22,144 nt of DNA. Origin: Pelargonium nanum. Its lineage: Eukaryota; Streptophyta; Magnoliopsida; Geraniales; Geraniaceae. The notes beneath the pieces were generated by a model, which saw only the letters and a program-made list of their open reading frames with translations, did no database searches and was not told where the DNA came from. Below are positions 1 to 10,577 of the stretch, in pieces. Numbering within the stretch: the first letter of the stretch is position 1; each line of letters starts with the position of its first letter. The DNA is taken from assembly GCA_036897485.1 (NCBI GenBank), contig JAYMTF010001639.1, positions 1-22,144 on the forward strand, written 5' to 3'. The position numbers were made by a program, and so were the translations under genes.

Positions 1-6
1 AGAAGC

Positions 7-46
7 TTGAACCACCGCCGATCAAAAAACACCGACGGTGGTTCAA
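7..46. repeat. Short perfect-looking hairpin at the window edge
   Basis: A 14-bp inverted repeat (7-20 against 33-46) with one mismatch around a 12-nt A-rich loop; the arms read TTGAACCACCGCCG and CGACGGTGGTTCAA. It lies upstream of the cis-prenyltransferase promoter. The core CACCGTCGGTGT, read on the minus strand at 29-40, recurs on the plus strand at 21910-21921. It may be the end of a foldback or MITE element cut by the window edge; the family is not identified. Confidence 0.5.
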
Positions 47-80
47 AGAAAAATTGTAGAAGAAGAACTAGAGAAGGCGG

Positions 81-358
81 CTAGGGTTTCCAGTAAAGGT
101 ATATTTTTATTCTATACTCACATTTACTATAAATATTAAGAATTTTGCTCAATAAAAGTGAAAGCAAAACTAAAATTTGAAACCAAAAAAAGAAAGTAAC
201 TCGCGGCAAAATCAAGCACCAAAACAAACCACCAACATTTCAAATACACGAAACTCTCATTTTCAACCTTCCAGTCCCTTTCGAAGCTCCTTCCATTTTC
301 AACTCCCCAAAGTCCAAACCCTAATCTCCTCCGATCCGTCGCAGCCATTTCTCTGCAA
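81..358 (+). promoter_or_regulatory. Core promoter and 5' leader of the cis-prenyltransferase gene
   Basis: A TATA box (TATAAATA, 128-135) would place transcription start near 160, leaving a C/T- and A-rich leader of about 200 nt. A telo-box AAACCCTAA sits at 316-324 in the leader, and a reverse telo-box-like CTAGGGTTT at 81-89. Telo-boxes are common near the start sites of plant housekeeping and translation-related genes. The start site is inferred from TATA spacing only. Confidence 0.5.
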
Positions 359-2336
359 ATGCTTCTCTCTCCGCATTTCTCGCGCCTCTCCCTCGCCGCC
401 GCACTCTCTCCTCCGCCGAAGCTCTTCCCGCCGATCCCACGGTCAACTCGCGACGGTCTCAAGCTCGCATCCTCTCTAAGGAACCTCCATAAACCGTTTA
501 TTTGCGCTACTGCATCGCATCAATTTGCCGAGCCAGTGGATGCCTCTGGAGAAGTTTCCGGCGACGGAGGTGCGGCGGTGGATGGCGGTACGTTGGTCTT
601 GCCGGCTGGACTCCGGCGAGAGTCGCTGCCGAGGCACGTGGCGGTGATCATGGACGGGAACAGGAGGTGGGCGCGACTAAGGGACTTGCCGGTGGAGGCT
701 GGTTACGAGGCAGGTCTGAGGTCGCTGAGAGAGATGGTGAATCTGTGCTGTAGATGGGGGATTAGGGTTCTTACGGTTTATGCATTTTCTACTGATAATT
801 GGTTTAGGCCAAGAGTAAGTCTGTTCTCTTTTTGTTTCAAAAAAATTTCGGTTAGTGTAGGATTGAAGAAGTGAATTGGTTCTGGTGTGGTGTTTTGCAG
901 GTGGAAGTTGAGACCGTGATGAATTTGTTTGAAAGTGGCTTGAAGGAATTGGGGACTTCTATGAGGTAACTGAATTGAGTTTTGCATCTAGAGATTGAGA
1001 TTCGCTTAATGTGAAATGTTATCATAATTTTGATAAAGCTTTCTGAGACTGAGCCATTTTCTTCTTAACTGGGGACTTGTATGAGGAAACTGAATTGTTT
1101 TGCTAGCTACCTTTGAAATTTGCTTGTAGAGATCTGAGATTTTTTTTTGGCAAGGTGTTAACATCTAACAGCAAGAGGCTATGCTTTTGTTTTGCATAAA
1201 TTTTCAATTGAGATTCACATTATATGAATTGCTACCATAGTTTTGATAAAAGCTTTATGAGACTGAGCCATTTTCTTCTTAATTGTGGACTTCTATGAGT
1301 AAAACTGAATTGATTTGCTAGCTACGTTTGAAATTTGCTTTTTGTTGACTTTCAAGTTTTGCTCGTAGTGATTTCGTTTTGGCAAGGTCTTAACATATAA
1401 TAAAAGGTTTCTGAGACTGAGTCATATTCTTCTTACTGGTGCCGTGTGTGTAGCATATCCTTATTAAAGCCTAATGGCTAAAAGACAGTTCATATTGTCT
1501 TGAAGCTGAGAATGTAAATAGAGCTGACAATTTGAACCAGAATCCTGGCCAGCATTTCTGCGACTTCGTGCAATCAGCAATCGATCAACCAGCTCATTTT
1601 TCATGATAAACTTGCACCTCTTGCAGATCAAGTTAGGGTCTGGTTTTCTAATCCAAATCTAAAAATATCTGACCCAACATTGAAATTACCAGCTCTAGAT
1701 GTAGATGGTATTCATACGACTTTGAACTAGACAACATGAAACTGATTCATGTATTGAACCACTAATAGCTCTGTTGTTTCCTATCCATTACTCATTTTGT
1801 GTGATTTGTATTATTGGCCCTTTTATTGCTTTTAGTTGAGTTGAAAATACGACAATACATTAACCAACTGGTTAATGACTTATAACAGGGAAAATATTCG
1901 AATTTCTGCTATCGGGGATACTTCTAGGCTCCCGAAGCCTATCCAGGAACAGATAATGAACGTAGAGGAGGCCACAAAAAGCAATTCACAGCTTCATTTG
2001 ATTGTAGCACTTAGCTATAGTGGCCAGTCTGACATTGTTCAAGCCTGTCAAAGAATTGCTTGGAAAGTAAAAGATGGTTTTATCGATCCCAAAGACATCA
2101 ATGAATCTCTATTTGAGCAGGAACTTAAAACAAACCTTGCTGAGCCCCCTTGCCCTGACTTGCTTATACGGACCAGTGGTGAGCTCCGAGTTAGTAATTT
2201 CTTGCTTTGGCAGTTAGCCTACACAGAATTATTCTTTGCGCAATCACTCTGGCCTGATTTTGGAGAAGCCGAATTTTTAAAAGCCTTGCTTTCCTTTCAG
2301 CAAAGGCAGAGACGCTATGGCAAAGGACCATCCTAG
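359..2336 (+). CDS. cis-prenyltransferase (polyprenyl diphosphate synthase), probably plastid-targeted
   Basis: Three coding exons, 359-814, 901-965 and 1889-2336, join in phase to give 322 aa. The enzyme adds isopentenyl units in cis configuration to an allylic diphosphate, making polyprenyl diphosphates. Family motifs appear in order: HVAVIMDGNRRWAR (residues 93-106, with the catalytic/Mg-binding Asp99 in MDGNRRWA), VLTVYAFSTDNWFRP, RISAIGD, ALSYSG, and DLLIRTSGELRVSNFLLWQL followed by AYTE. All key residues look intact. The first ~85 residues are rich in Ser, Leu, Pro and Ala with few acidic residues before residue 58, and precede the conserved core; this suggests a plastid transit peptide, which fits the plastid polyprenol group rather than ER dehydrodolichyl synthase. 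Introns are 86 bp (GTAAGT...TTTGCAG) and 923 bp (GTAACT...TAACAG). The start at 359 is the first ATG of the long exon-1 frame. Product chain length cannot be read from sequence. Confidence 0.93.
945..1437 (+). repeat. Three tandem imperfect units spanning the exon 2 donor of the cis-prenyltransferase gene
   Basis: Unit A (about 945-1067) covers the end of coding exon 2 and the start of intron 2; units B (1068-1280) and C (1281-1437) lie inside the intron. Each begins with a version of GGGGACTTCTATGAGG and ends with a version of GAGACTGAGCCATTTTCTTC. B and C also share GCTAGCTAC...TTTGAAATTTGCTT and GGCAAGGT-TTAACAT. At the donor position the real site reads ATGAG|GTAACT, whereas B reads ATGAGGAAAC and C reads ATGAGTAAAA, so both extra copies lack the GT at that place. 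Confidence 0.8.
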
Positions 2337-3072
2337 ATAGTTACTTGAGCCTGTTGACATTTTTATTTTCTGAATGAGAAAACTACACAAAGGAATCTGA
2401 TAGAAAATACCTAGTTTTCTAGGACAAGCTGAAGCTGCTATTGGAACATTAATCTGTTCTCTGAGATTCATACGTCACCAGGGCCAATTCTGAACCTGAA
2501 GCTAGCTACCATTTAAGAAATAAATCGGGTGGTGGTCCAGTTAGTTTGTGGATTGGAGCGTCATCACATTGATCTTATAGGGTCTCTTACTCTCCCATAC
2601 AATGCAGATATGTGAGTCTGTCATGAAAATTCCTTAGACAGCCTATCATCCATTGCTCTTTTGTCTTGCTCTCGTAGACACTTTGTACAACCATGGGTTC
2701 GTCATTCAGACCCGATTCTACATTGTAAGAGAACAAAGCCGCTACGCTTCAATGCTGAAAGAGATGATATCTGAAGGTAGATACATCTTTTCAATTTTCA
2801 CGTGTTATTAGTGCTGCTGGTTTCTGTGCCATCTAGTATTTTATTGCTTCTGATGTTGTGTAACTCATCATTTATGTGCAAGTTGGGATTAAGTGTTAAC
2901 TTTTCAGAGTTTGTTTACTCGGTGGAATCATATAGGTCATTTTTTACAGATTTTACCAATATAAGGTTAGGTACTATGTATGTGCTTCAGGTAGGGTTAT
3001 ATCTGCACTGTTCCTGCTATCAATTGGTTCTATTAATGTCAACTAGAACCAAAATTAGAACTCAATAATAAC
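2337..3072 (+). other. 3' flank of the cis-prenyltransferase gene, no further gene recognised
   Basis: Directly after the TAG stop comes a 3' UTR-like stretch with an AATAAA at 2519-2524 that could direct polyadenylation. Further on are donor-like GGTAGATAC near 2776 and an acceptor-like TTGCTGCAG at about 3442-3450, so a spliced long 3' UTR is conceivable. The short ORFs here match no family I know. Confidence 0.35.
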
Positions 3073-3314
3073 TTGGGTAAAGTGCAAATAAAATACTATG
3101 TACGTCTACTCTATTTGCACATAGCTCCCTAAGTCCTGTACTTTTTTGTTTAGCGACATCGATCTAACTCCATGTACTTTCATTTTGACTAATATGAAAC
3201 TATGGTGATAGTAAGGTAAGAATGAGTATTTTGAAAGAAAAAAAAAATAGTACAGCCAGTTGTAGCAAATAAATGTATAGGGAACTATAAGTTATTTATC
3301 AGTAATTTGCCCTA
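3073..3314. mobile_element. MITE-like element of about 240 bp
   Basis: The left end TTGGGTAAAGTGCAAATAAAATA and the reverse complement of the right end (TTAGGGCAAATTACTGATAA...) are similar terminal inverted repeats. The element is flanked by short AATAAC direct repeats (about 3067-3072 and 3314-3319) that could be a target-site duplication. It has no coding capacity. The ends recall common non-autonomous plant DNA elements; the superfamily is not determined. Confidence 0.45.
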
Positions 3315-4190
3315 ATAACTATTTCATTCCATACTGTTAATGGCTTGAATTGATGTTTATTGTTTTTAGCTATTTTAAACTCCTCTACTTGCTCTCTTTC
3401 TTATTCTCTTTTTTATTAGACCAAATAACACTAGTATTCTCTTGCTGCAGTCATGGTATACAAGTCTCTGAACCCTTATCAACAGAGCACCTAGCTTTCT
3501 GTTCCAGTGCCAAAGCCCACAAGCCATCTGGCTCCTACATGTAAGCACTCTTCTTGCTGACTAGATGTGTTGCTTTGAGTTTTAAATTAATTTCCCAATT
3601 CATAGTTGAGTCTGGCTTGTTTAACCTGCAAACAAACATTTCTTGTCACTCATGCATTTGACAGTTGTTTACTTTTGGTATTTGCCATCCTTGATTAAAG
3701 GTTGGCATGTCATTATCATAGTAACCCTCTTTCAAAAAGAAACAGAAAAATGTCAATTTCATAGAAACCCAATCATTTAAAAGTTTCATGACTATGTGCA
3801 TCATTTTGTTTTATTTTATTTTATATCAAAACAGCATCTTGCTCTCTTTACATTAATTTAGCCCAAGAATCTTTTGGAGTGAGATTATTCCATCATAAGA
3901 GAGCATCAGTTGCTTGTCTTTTGTTGAATACTATATCTGAATCACTACCTGTGGGGGTCCCCATGGTAACTTGAGTCCTAAGTTTCATTACAACTGATCC
4001 TTTTTATTATAAATAATGAATTTTTGGAAGAATCTCAGCTCCGTAATCAAATAAAATTCACTTAATGCGAAAACTACTGAAAGGGTCCTTGAATTATTAG
4101 TATTTCGTCGGTTGATCAATGAACTAATTTTCTACCGAAATGGAACTTTAACATCTACTCTTTATGTGTTAAAATGTGTGTTTTTATTTT
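3315..4190. other. AT-rich intergenic sequence, no gene seen
   Basis: No ORF here resembles a known protein. A short stretch at 3420-3545, bounded by an acceptor-like TTGCTGCAG and a donor-like CATGTAAGC, could be an untranslated exon, but nothing proves it. Around 4080-4150 the text AGGGTCCTTGAATTATTAG...GAACTAATTTTCTACC resembles degenerate MITE ends. Confidence 0.3.
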
Positions 4191-4320
4191 TATTTTAAGA
4201 AAAATTAAAAAGACGTTAGTGTTGCATAATTACTTGTGTATCCAATAACATGTGTTGTAACAAACTCAAGTCATAATAAACTTGTTATAGTGATATCATT
4301 GTTATAACTAATTTTTGAAA
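4191..4320 (+). mobile_element. Partial MITE-like copy, same family as the element at 7924-8212
   Basis: The segment with TTACTTGTGTATCC, ATAACATGTGTTGTAACAAA and CTCAAG lines up well with TTACTTTTGTATCC, ATAATATATGTTATAACAAA and CTTAAG at about 7968-8010, with the same order and spacing. No protein is encoded. It is probably a truncated or internal copy. Confidence 0.5.
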
Positions 4321-5400
4321 TGAAAATAAAAACGTTTTTTAGGATAAAAATATTTAAGAAAAACATTACACTCGCTTTGATATGAAGTGAGTACTAAAAA
4401 GATAATTAAAACATTCTCGTAACTAGAAAAAGAGTCCCCCTGTTTGTGTCAACAAGGTAATTGGCATTAAAAGCCTTGATTGGGAAGGTTGTGGAAATGA
4501 ATAGAATTGGTTGGGTAGGGAAGTACCAAATGATGAGTGTTTTGTGTTGAGTTATGCTGCTATGCATTTTATATGGCTATTTGTTGCTTTGCTTGCATCA
4601 GACGAAGCCTTCTCGGCATAGCTAAACCCAACCACTCTCTTGAGCAATTGAGGTGTACAATTTAGAGCCGCAATTGAAGTAAGTACTATCATCAATTCAT
4701 CATCATCATTATTATTATTATTATTCTTAATTTTTCGAACTTCAGCTGAGACTTAATTTTGGTTCTTTTTAATCAATTAAAATTAATAAATGTTTTTTTT
4801 GGTCCCTCAGCAATCCATTTTGTTCCAAATTTAAATTTTAGCTCTAAAATTTGTTCAATCAATTTTACTTCATGGATTAGTGGGGACACCTTTTTGCTAT
4901 GTTGACACGTAGCTCAAGAGCTCATGTGCTAGAATAAACAACACAATGGCGGGGACCCATAATAACTGTTAATTTGGAATCGTTGCATGACAGCCACATG
5001 TCAGCCTCAGTTTTTGTTCATGGCAACAATAACACATCACTCCTAACGGCCATAATTGCCCCAAAGAGTTGGTGACCTAAGGAACGTCACCCCCGGCCGG
5101 GTGATGATAATCAAAAGTGATCGGATGTTGAGTGGTTGGAAACTGACCATTTGAACCCGAACACGCAGTATTTAAGTTTTAATTTTCGTAAATTTAGATC
5201 ACATAAAATAAATTTAAATGTTTTTAAGTTGGGTTGGGGCACGAACATGCACAATTTAATTGAAAACCGAACCCAACCCAGAATCCACACTTCTCTCCGG
5301 TTAGGCAACCTGAAGGTGATTGTTTGTATCCTTAAGGTTTTTAGGTAATTTAATACAGAAGCTTTCCTCAATGTTTTTGCTATTTATTAATACTTTTGGG
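4321..5400. other. Intergenic region upstream of the RING gene with a microsatellite and hAT-like debris
   Basis: No gene is seen. There is a simple repeat (CAT)4 followed by (TAT)5 at 4698-4725. From about 5090 to 5290, scattered CCGAACC and GGGTTGGGG-type words (GAACCCGAACACG, AACCGAACCCAACCC) resemble the degenerate terminal and subterminal parts of hAT elements found elsewhere in this window, but the ends cannot be fixed. Confidence 0.35.
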
Positions 5401-5420
5401 TATTTACAGTTAGATATAAT

Positions 5421-5674
5421 TAGAGAGAGTGAGAGAGAGGAGTCTGTGACGTGTGCTACAAGTCAAAGCTAAGTAAGCCCACCTCTCTGTGTTTCTTCTT
5501 CTTCGTCCAAACCCCTAAGAGAACTAAAACAGTTACAGAGCTCAGAAGAACAGATTCACAACTGGGCTTCTCCTGATTTGAGAATTTTTGAAGAATTTTT
5601 TGGTTTGGAGGGTGAGAAAATGGGGGTTGGAGTTTGTTTTTGAAGATTGTTTTGTGGAAGGAAATAAGGGGAAA
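5421..5674 (+). promoter_or_regulatory. 5' leader of the RING E3 ligase gene
   Basis: A GA-rich tract (5421-5441) is followed by a C/T-rich stretch (CTTCTTCTTCG, about 5495-5505) and a purine-rich leader up to the ATG at 5675. GA tracts of this kind are common plant core-promoter elements. No convincing TATA box is visible, so the start site is not fixed. Confidence 0.35.
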
Positions 5675-8600
5675 ATGCGCAAGTCTTTTAAGGATTCACT
5701 TAAGGCACTTGAAGCTGATATTCAGTTTGCTAACACCTTGTAATTCCAATACCTTCTCTCTCTCTCTTTTTTTTTCTGCTTTTTTTGTTGTTTAATTCGT
5801 TGAATTGTTTGATATGGATTTTTCTCTTCAGTATATTTCTGGGTTATTTATCATCTTATTTAAAGAGCATATTGATTTTCCTCATCATATCAAGACATGA
5901 AAGTAATTATAATAATTGGCCCAGAGTTTGTGTTTAGTTTTTTTTTATTTTATTTCGAGCTCTGGGTTTTATCTATAAAATCTATCTGATGTTTTGATGC
6001 TTTATTTTTGTTGATGATTTTGTTTGCCCTTTTTCCAGTGAGATATTTTTCGGGTTTAATATCATAGCTTGTTTTGATTAATACAATTCTGCTATGACCC
6101 ACTATTCCTATTTTTTCCCTTGTCAGCAGTTACTTATTTATGATCCTTAAGCTAAATATATAGTAAATTTGAAAGTAGGTTTTAGAAATTTTCTTTCATA
6201 GTCAAGCAAGATGAGAAGATTGAGCTATGACGCAGCAACATAAATGGTTGTCTTGTGACCTTGAAATCACAGGTTATTTTCAAAGAAACAGTCTCTCAGC
6301 ATAAACACAGTCCATCAAATTTGTAGTTGCATACCTTTGCTCTCTTTCTATTTTGGTATATTTGCTAGCAGAGCAATTTTTTTGGTTTGGATACATGATT
6401 TTGATTCTTTGTTTTCTTCTTATTAAATGGTATTTTATGTTGATTGTCAATTGTAACATATGGTGTTGATGCAGAGCCTCTGGTTACCCAACAGAATATG
6501 ATGGTGGCTGTCTTCAAATGAGACTATCATACAGTCCTGCCGCTCAGTTTCTTCTCTTTCTTGTTCAGTGGACTGATTGTCACCTTGCTGCTTCTCTGGG
6601 ATTGCTTAGAATCCTAATTAACAAGGTAAATAGCATTCCACTCTACACCATATCTAATCTATGAGTTCAAAAGTCACACATTGAGCAAATGGATAGTTTA
6701 GACCCATATCTGCATGGACTCGAAATCCAACCCACATAGCATAGACTCAATAGTTTTCGGGTCTGGTCAAGATTGCCATGGGAAATTGTGAATCGTGTCG
6801 GTCAACGGCACCTTTTGCAGGTTGGATTCCGATTAAGTCTTTTCTGCTGGTTGCTATTGTGTCTTTTCTTTTGAAAACATAACTCAAAGAGTGAAGTTTT
6901 TCTTCGCACTTATAACCAAGCATTATCGCCTTCCACAACTAATGTGGAGTACCCAACAATCTCTTCTTTCACACATCTGACTTAAGTTGAGAGAATAACA
7001 AACTCTTGGAATGGAACGGGACGAAGATGTTGTAACCATTAGTTCTATGTTAGGTGCCATTGGACTTTCTCACCCAAAAGTTAACTCAAAGATTGAGACT
7101 TTTTCTCACACCTATAAACTGAGCTCCTGCCCCTTCTACGATCGATATTGAACAGTTTGAACCTGCTGAAACTCCAATTGGCAACTCTTCTTTGTTGGAT
7201 AAAAACGAAAAAAATGATACCACTTTTGTGTGTTCAATGACATATTGTGATGAATTGTTTTGCAGGCATATGTGGACAGGAAGATAACCATGTCTGCCCA
7301 TGAGAGGAAGGCCAGTATTAAAGAGTTCTATGGTAAAAACTTGCAAAGATTTTTTATATATACATTTGATCCTTGAATAGCGTTTGAATTAAAAAAAATT
7401 GAAATGAGAATGTGAATAGAAAATGAAATGGGATGAATTTGATTTCCATTCCTTGACAATGTTCTTAATCCAAATGCAATATTACTAATGCACTCTATCT
7501 ATTCAGGTGTGATATTTCCCTCTTTATTGCAACTCGAAAGAGGAATTACTGACGTGGAAGACCGGAAACAGAAACAGATTTGTGACAAGTACAAAAGAAA
7601 AGACGAAATGAGCAAGGGCAAAATTTCAGAAATCAATGTGGAGAAAGAAGAAGAAGAATGTGATATTTGCATGGAGGTTAACACCATGGTCGTACTGCCC
7701 AATTGCACTCACTCCTTGTGCTTGAAATGCTACCAAAATTGGTAAGTTAATTTCTATATCATTTCTTTCTACAATGTTGATTGAAATTGTTTTTTTGACA
7801 TATTTTATCACATCATTAGTTTGAAGCTAGATCTATCAATTCTCAACTTTCTACTATATCCATGTCCACATCATTTATAGCCCCTTGCACCAAAACCAGT
7901 CACTAGGACTTGTTTGTTACTCGCTATGTTTCAAAATGATTATTTTAAGGAGTTAGTTAGTGTGGTATATTTACTTTTGTATCCTCATAATATATGTTAT
8001 AACAAACTTAAGGGTAACAAACTAACTAATTACTCTAGTTGTCCCTAAATAGGTGTCATGCTTGATTGCTTTCTATTCTGATTTTTTATACGAAAAGTGT
8101 TGTATATTTATATGTTGTACCAAATTTAAGTAATACAAACTAACTATAGGAATATTATTGATGATTCATGTGTAACTAGCTTTCTAAAAAAGACATATTT
8201 TGGAACGGAAGTGATATAAGAATACTATTGACAATTTACGCATAACTAATTTTCCAAAAAAAAGAAGAAGAAAAAAGCATATTTAAACTAAGAAAATTTG
8301 TAACTTTAGTGTTCACTCTCGACATGTCAACGTCTTTTTCTTCTAAATTTGGATCAAGTCACAGCTATTAGTTCTTTAACTTGAAATAATTTTCTCATTT
8401 GTTTTCTTTTTTTATCAGTTCTCATTTGTTATACATGCATAAAATGTGTTAGTGTTGGCACATGTATCAAACAAAAAAACCTTTTAACACAATGTTCGAT
8501 CTCAAGTTTTACATGTTTGCAAAAACATGCACGTTCAAATAGCTACCTCTATTTACGAATCCAACAGATTGTGTCCTTGAAAATAATGTCGGTTTATGGT

Positions 8601-8819
8601 TTTGCTAGGCGTTTACGGTCACTGTCATGCCCTTTTTGTCGGGACAGTCTCAAAAGAGTGAACTCTAGCGACCTCTGGATCTACACCACAGGTAAGGAGA
8701 TAGTTGATCTGTCATCGATAACCAAAGAGTCTCTCAAGAGACTTCTCTTGTACATTAATAAGTTGCCTCTTATAGTTCCAAGCCCAACTAATGTCTCCTA
8801 TAATCCTCAATACCGATAA
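5675..8819 (+). CDS. AIRP2: AIRP2-type C3HC4 RING E3 ubiquitin ligase
   Basis: Five coding exons (5675-5739, 6475-6625, 7266-7332, 7507-7741, 8609-8819) join in phase with GT-AG introns to give 242 aa, close to the Arabidopsis AIRP2 length as I remember it. The N-terminus MRKSFKDSLKALEADIQFAN and the segment MRLSYSPAA are hallmarks of this plant family. A RING-HC domain lies at residues 146-183: C146-X2-C149, C161, H163, C166, C169, then C180-X2-C183 in SCPFC; all eight ligands are present. RNSSDLWIYT-like text and a KRLLLYINKLP segment close the protein. In Arabidopsis, AIRP2 is a cytosolic E3 ligase that promotes abscisic acid and drought responses. Intron 1 contains a CT tract and intron 2 carries retroelement-like debris. 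Two non-consensus residues (GYP for EYP; SSDLW for SGDLW) are mild substitutions. The role in this species is inferred from homology. Confidence 0.94.
6873..7145. repeat. Pair of diverged ~75 bp direct repeats in RING gene intron 2
   Basis: Copy A (about 6873-6960) contains AACTCAAAGAGTGAAG followed by CTTATAACCAAGC. Copy B (about 7075-7145) contains AACTCAAAGATTGAGAC followed by CCTATAAACTGAGC. Copy A continues into AACTAATGTGGAGTACCCAACA, which resembles the GATGTGGGACTCCCAACA text common in plant LTR and TRIM-type elements. No open frame or paired LTR boundary could be fixed, so this is called a remnant only. Confidence 0.45.
7924..8212. mobile_element. MITE-like element in RING gene intron 4
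   Basis: The left end CTATGTTTCAAAATGATTATTTTA and the reverse complement of the right end CTTCCGTTCCAAAATATGTCTTTTT form imperfect terminal inverted repeats of the 'CTCCGTTCCAAAAT' kind seen in Stowaway- and Mutator-like plant MITEs. It is about 290 bp, AT-rich and non-coding. Its right part (AGGAATATTATTGATGATTC...AACTAGCTTTCTAAAAAA) is repeated in diverged form directly after the element (8219-8270), which suggests a nested or doubled insertion. Confidence 0.5.
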
Positions 8820-9178
8820 AACAATTGCCTACCAATTGAACTGCCAAATAATTATTTGTAGAAATTTATTTGTTGTGCATAGCTTGTCTAAAGGAGGCAA
8901 TCCAATTTCGTCATTCACATTGCGGATCGGAGTTTACCGACTTCTAGCAAGCAAATTTTCAATAGCCCTAAAAAATATTAGTTGGGTTCTTTGGTTATGT
9001 TTCTTCATTCTTTTATAGGCTTCAGGACTGGGTGTCCTGTTCAATTTATGCTGATACGAAAGAAATGGTTATGACCATATGGTACTTATCATGTTACCAC
9101 AGTGAACTAACAACGTCAAGTTTTCTACAATTCAAAAACCTTAAAAATGTTGTCGATGAAACTTACCCTCTACCCAGA
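8820..9178. other. 3' flank of the RING gene, no gene seen
   Basis: The 3' UTR of the RING gene must lie here. No strong AATAAA was picked out. Short ORFs match nothing known. Confidence 0.4.
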
Positions 9179-9316
9179 TTTCAAAATACTTCCTATTTTA
9201 AAAAAAAAATAGAAAACATTAGCAACTTTCTATAGTAGAGTATGTTTCAAAATACTTTCTATTTTAAAAAAATCAGAAAAAACTAGCACAACATGTTTAC
9301 TTTCTATAGTAGAATA
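9179..9316 (+). repeat. Two-copy tandem repeat of about 65-70 bp
   Basis: Copy 1 (about 9179-9243) and copy 2 (about 9244-9316) share TTTCAAAATACTT-CTATTTTAAAAAAA, AGAAAA, and the ending CTTTCTATAGTAGA. Copy 2 contains a short extra stretch. The end of copy 2 is the target used by the adjacent LINE insertion. Confidence 0.65.
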
Positions 9317-9532
9317 TCTTTTTTTTTTTTAACATCACCACTTTATTAAAGATTAAGCAAAATCAGCATCCAGTAAGCTATCAATAATAGACGGGACCGA
9401 AAAACCAACCCACGTCGAAATGCCTGACACAGACTCCGAGGATCTAGCTAAAGCATGGGCAACTCGGTTCGCACACCGACTAACATAAACAAAATCAATA
9501 CGAAGGAAACACTCAGATAGTAGAATATCTTT
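9306..9532 (-). mobile_element. 5'-truncated non-LTR retrotransposon (LINE) 3' end with 16-bp target-site duplication
   Basis: The insert (9322-9516) is flanked by a perfect 16-bp direct repeat, ATAGTAGAATATCTTT, at 9306-9321 and 9517-9532. On the minus strand it ends in a poly(A) run (T tract 9321-9330 on plus) preceded by an AATAAA signal (9342-9347). The minus-strand frame up to the stop at 9353 encodes the C-terminus of an RNase H-like domain (DFVYVSRCANRVAHALAR), as found at the end of plant L1-type elements. A LINE tail, poly(A) and TSD together are the signature of target-primed reverse transcription. The perfect TSD suggests a fairly recent event. The upstream Met and first ~15 residues of that frame belong to flanking DNA. 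Confidence 0.88.
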
Positions 9533-10577
9533 AATAACTCGTGCAAAACTAACTTTTGCTAGGTTCAAAATATTTATTCACTTTCTAAAACTATATTACC
9601 AATAATAAATTAAATAAATTAGTAAATTAAAACCCTCTTAAAGCTGTCATAAAAACAGCTTAATTTGGCCCCTTATTTATCACAAATATTTTTTTTAAAT
9701 ATAATTATGAAGTGTCTAATTTATCCCCATACGTTCAAATTCGAAACTAAAGCACCCACAACCGCAAATTGAGTTTAACAACTGATAAGGTTTAAAAAGG
9801 CCTAAATCCAAAACCCAATAGAAATTTGCACTCTATTAGAAACATAGATACAAATTTTATCAAAGTTGACAATTTGCCATTCAGCAAGCAACCCAACATG
9901 AACATGTTTAGACTCACCCATCCCTCAACACACATGCACATAAGTGTTTCGTACAAGGACATACACAATTAATTATCCCACCCGACACATGCACTTCCTG
10001 ATTTTCTCTGTTAAATTGTTGATAATTGATTTTGTTGGGAGTGTGTAGAACGTTGATATCGTATAAGAGTATATATTGTTACAGTGTGCCAGGCGTGTAG
10101 TTGAAGAGTGAAGACAGTCGTACCGTGTCATGTAAACATGGACCCGACCCAAAAATATTATAAAACACACAAATCTTCAACACGAATACGGCACACACAC
10201 AAATTGAGGGTTAGGACTTGTGAAAAAAAAGCTTAAAGCTAAAGCCCGGGATATTTCCCAGTATATAAGCTTGGCATGTGGGAAGTGCAAATTCTCAACA
10301 AGCTAAATTTGGCATGTTCAAAATGATGAAGATGTCCTAACATAGTAATAATAGTATATGTATATATATAGGTTCAAAAGCATAATACATTATACATACA
10401 TATATGATATATGCTAGGACTTGCACTGGGAAGCAAAAACATACCTTCCAAGGGTAGCTTATGACCAACTAACCCAGTTTCCAAAAGAAGCATACCATAA
10501 TATAAGAGCAAGTTTAACATACCAAATCAACAACCATTCCCCTACAGGTTAAAGCTTCAGGCAGGCACAGTTCGAAC
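9533..10577. other. Spacer between the RING gene and the convergent HMGB gene
   Basis: AT-rich, with no gene recognised. Around 10130-10200, words such as GACCCGACCC and ACACGAATACGGCACAC resemble hAT subterminal debris. Near 10350-10410 there are TA/CATA-rich simple runs. The HMGB 3' UTR occupies the right end. Confidence 0.35.

Noticed and set aside
136..462. Minus-strand ORF of 108 aa at the start of the window
   Set aside because: It lies antisense to the leader and first exon of the cis-prenyltransferase gene and resembles no protein family.
3350..3544. Possible exon of an unknown gene between acceptor- and donor-like sites
   Set aside because: No family match, no partner exons that join in phase, and splice-like words are frequent by chance in AT-rich DNA.
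9032..9235. ORF after the RING gene as an additional coding exon
   Set aside because: The RING protein already ends at the family's usual length and position (stop at 8817-8819); this ORF resembles nothing in that family.
9353..9568. Minus-strand 71-aa ORF as a host gene
   Set aside because: Its N-terminal part lies outside the LINE target-site duplication and the rest is a LINE RNase H tail, so it is a chance fusion across an insertion border.
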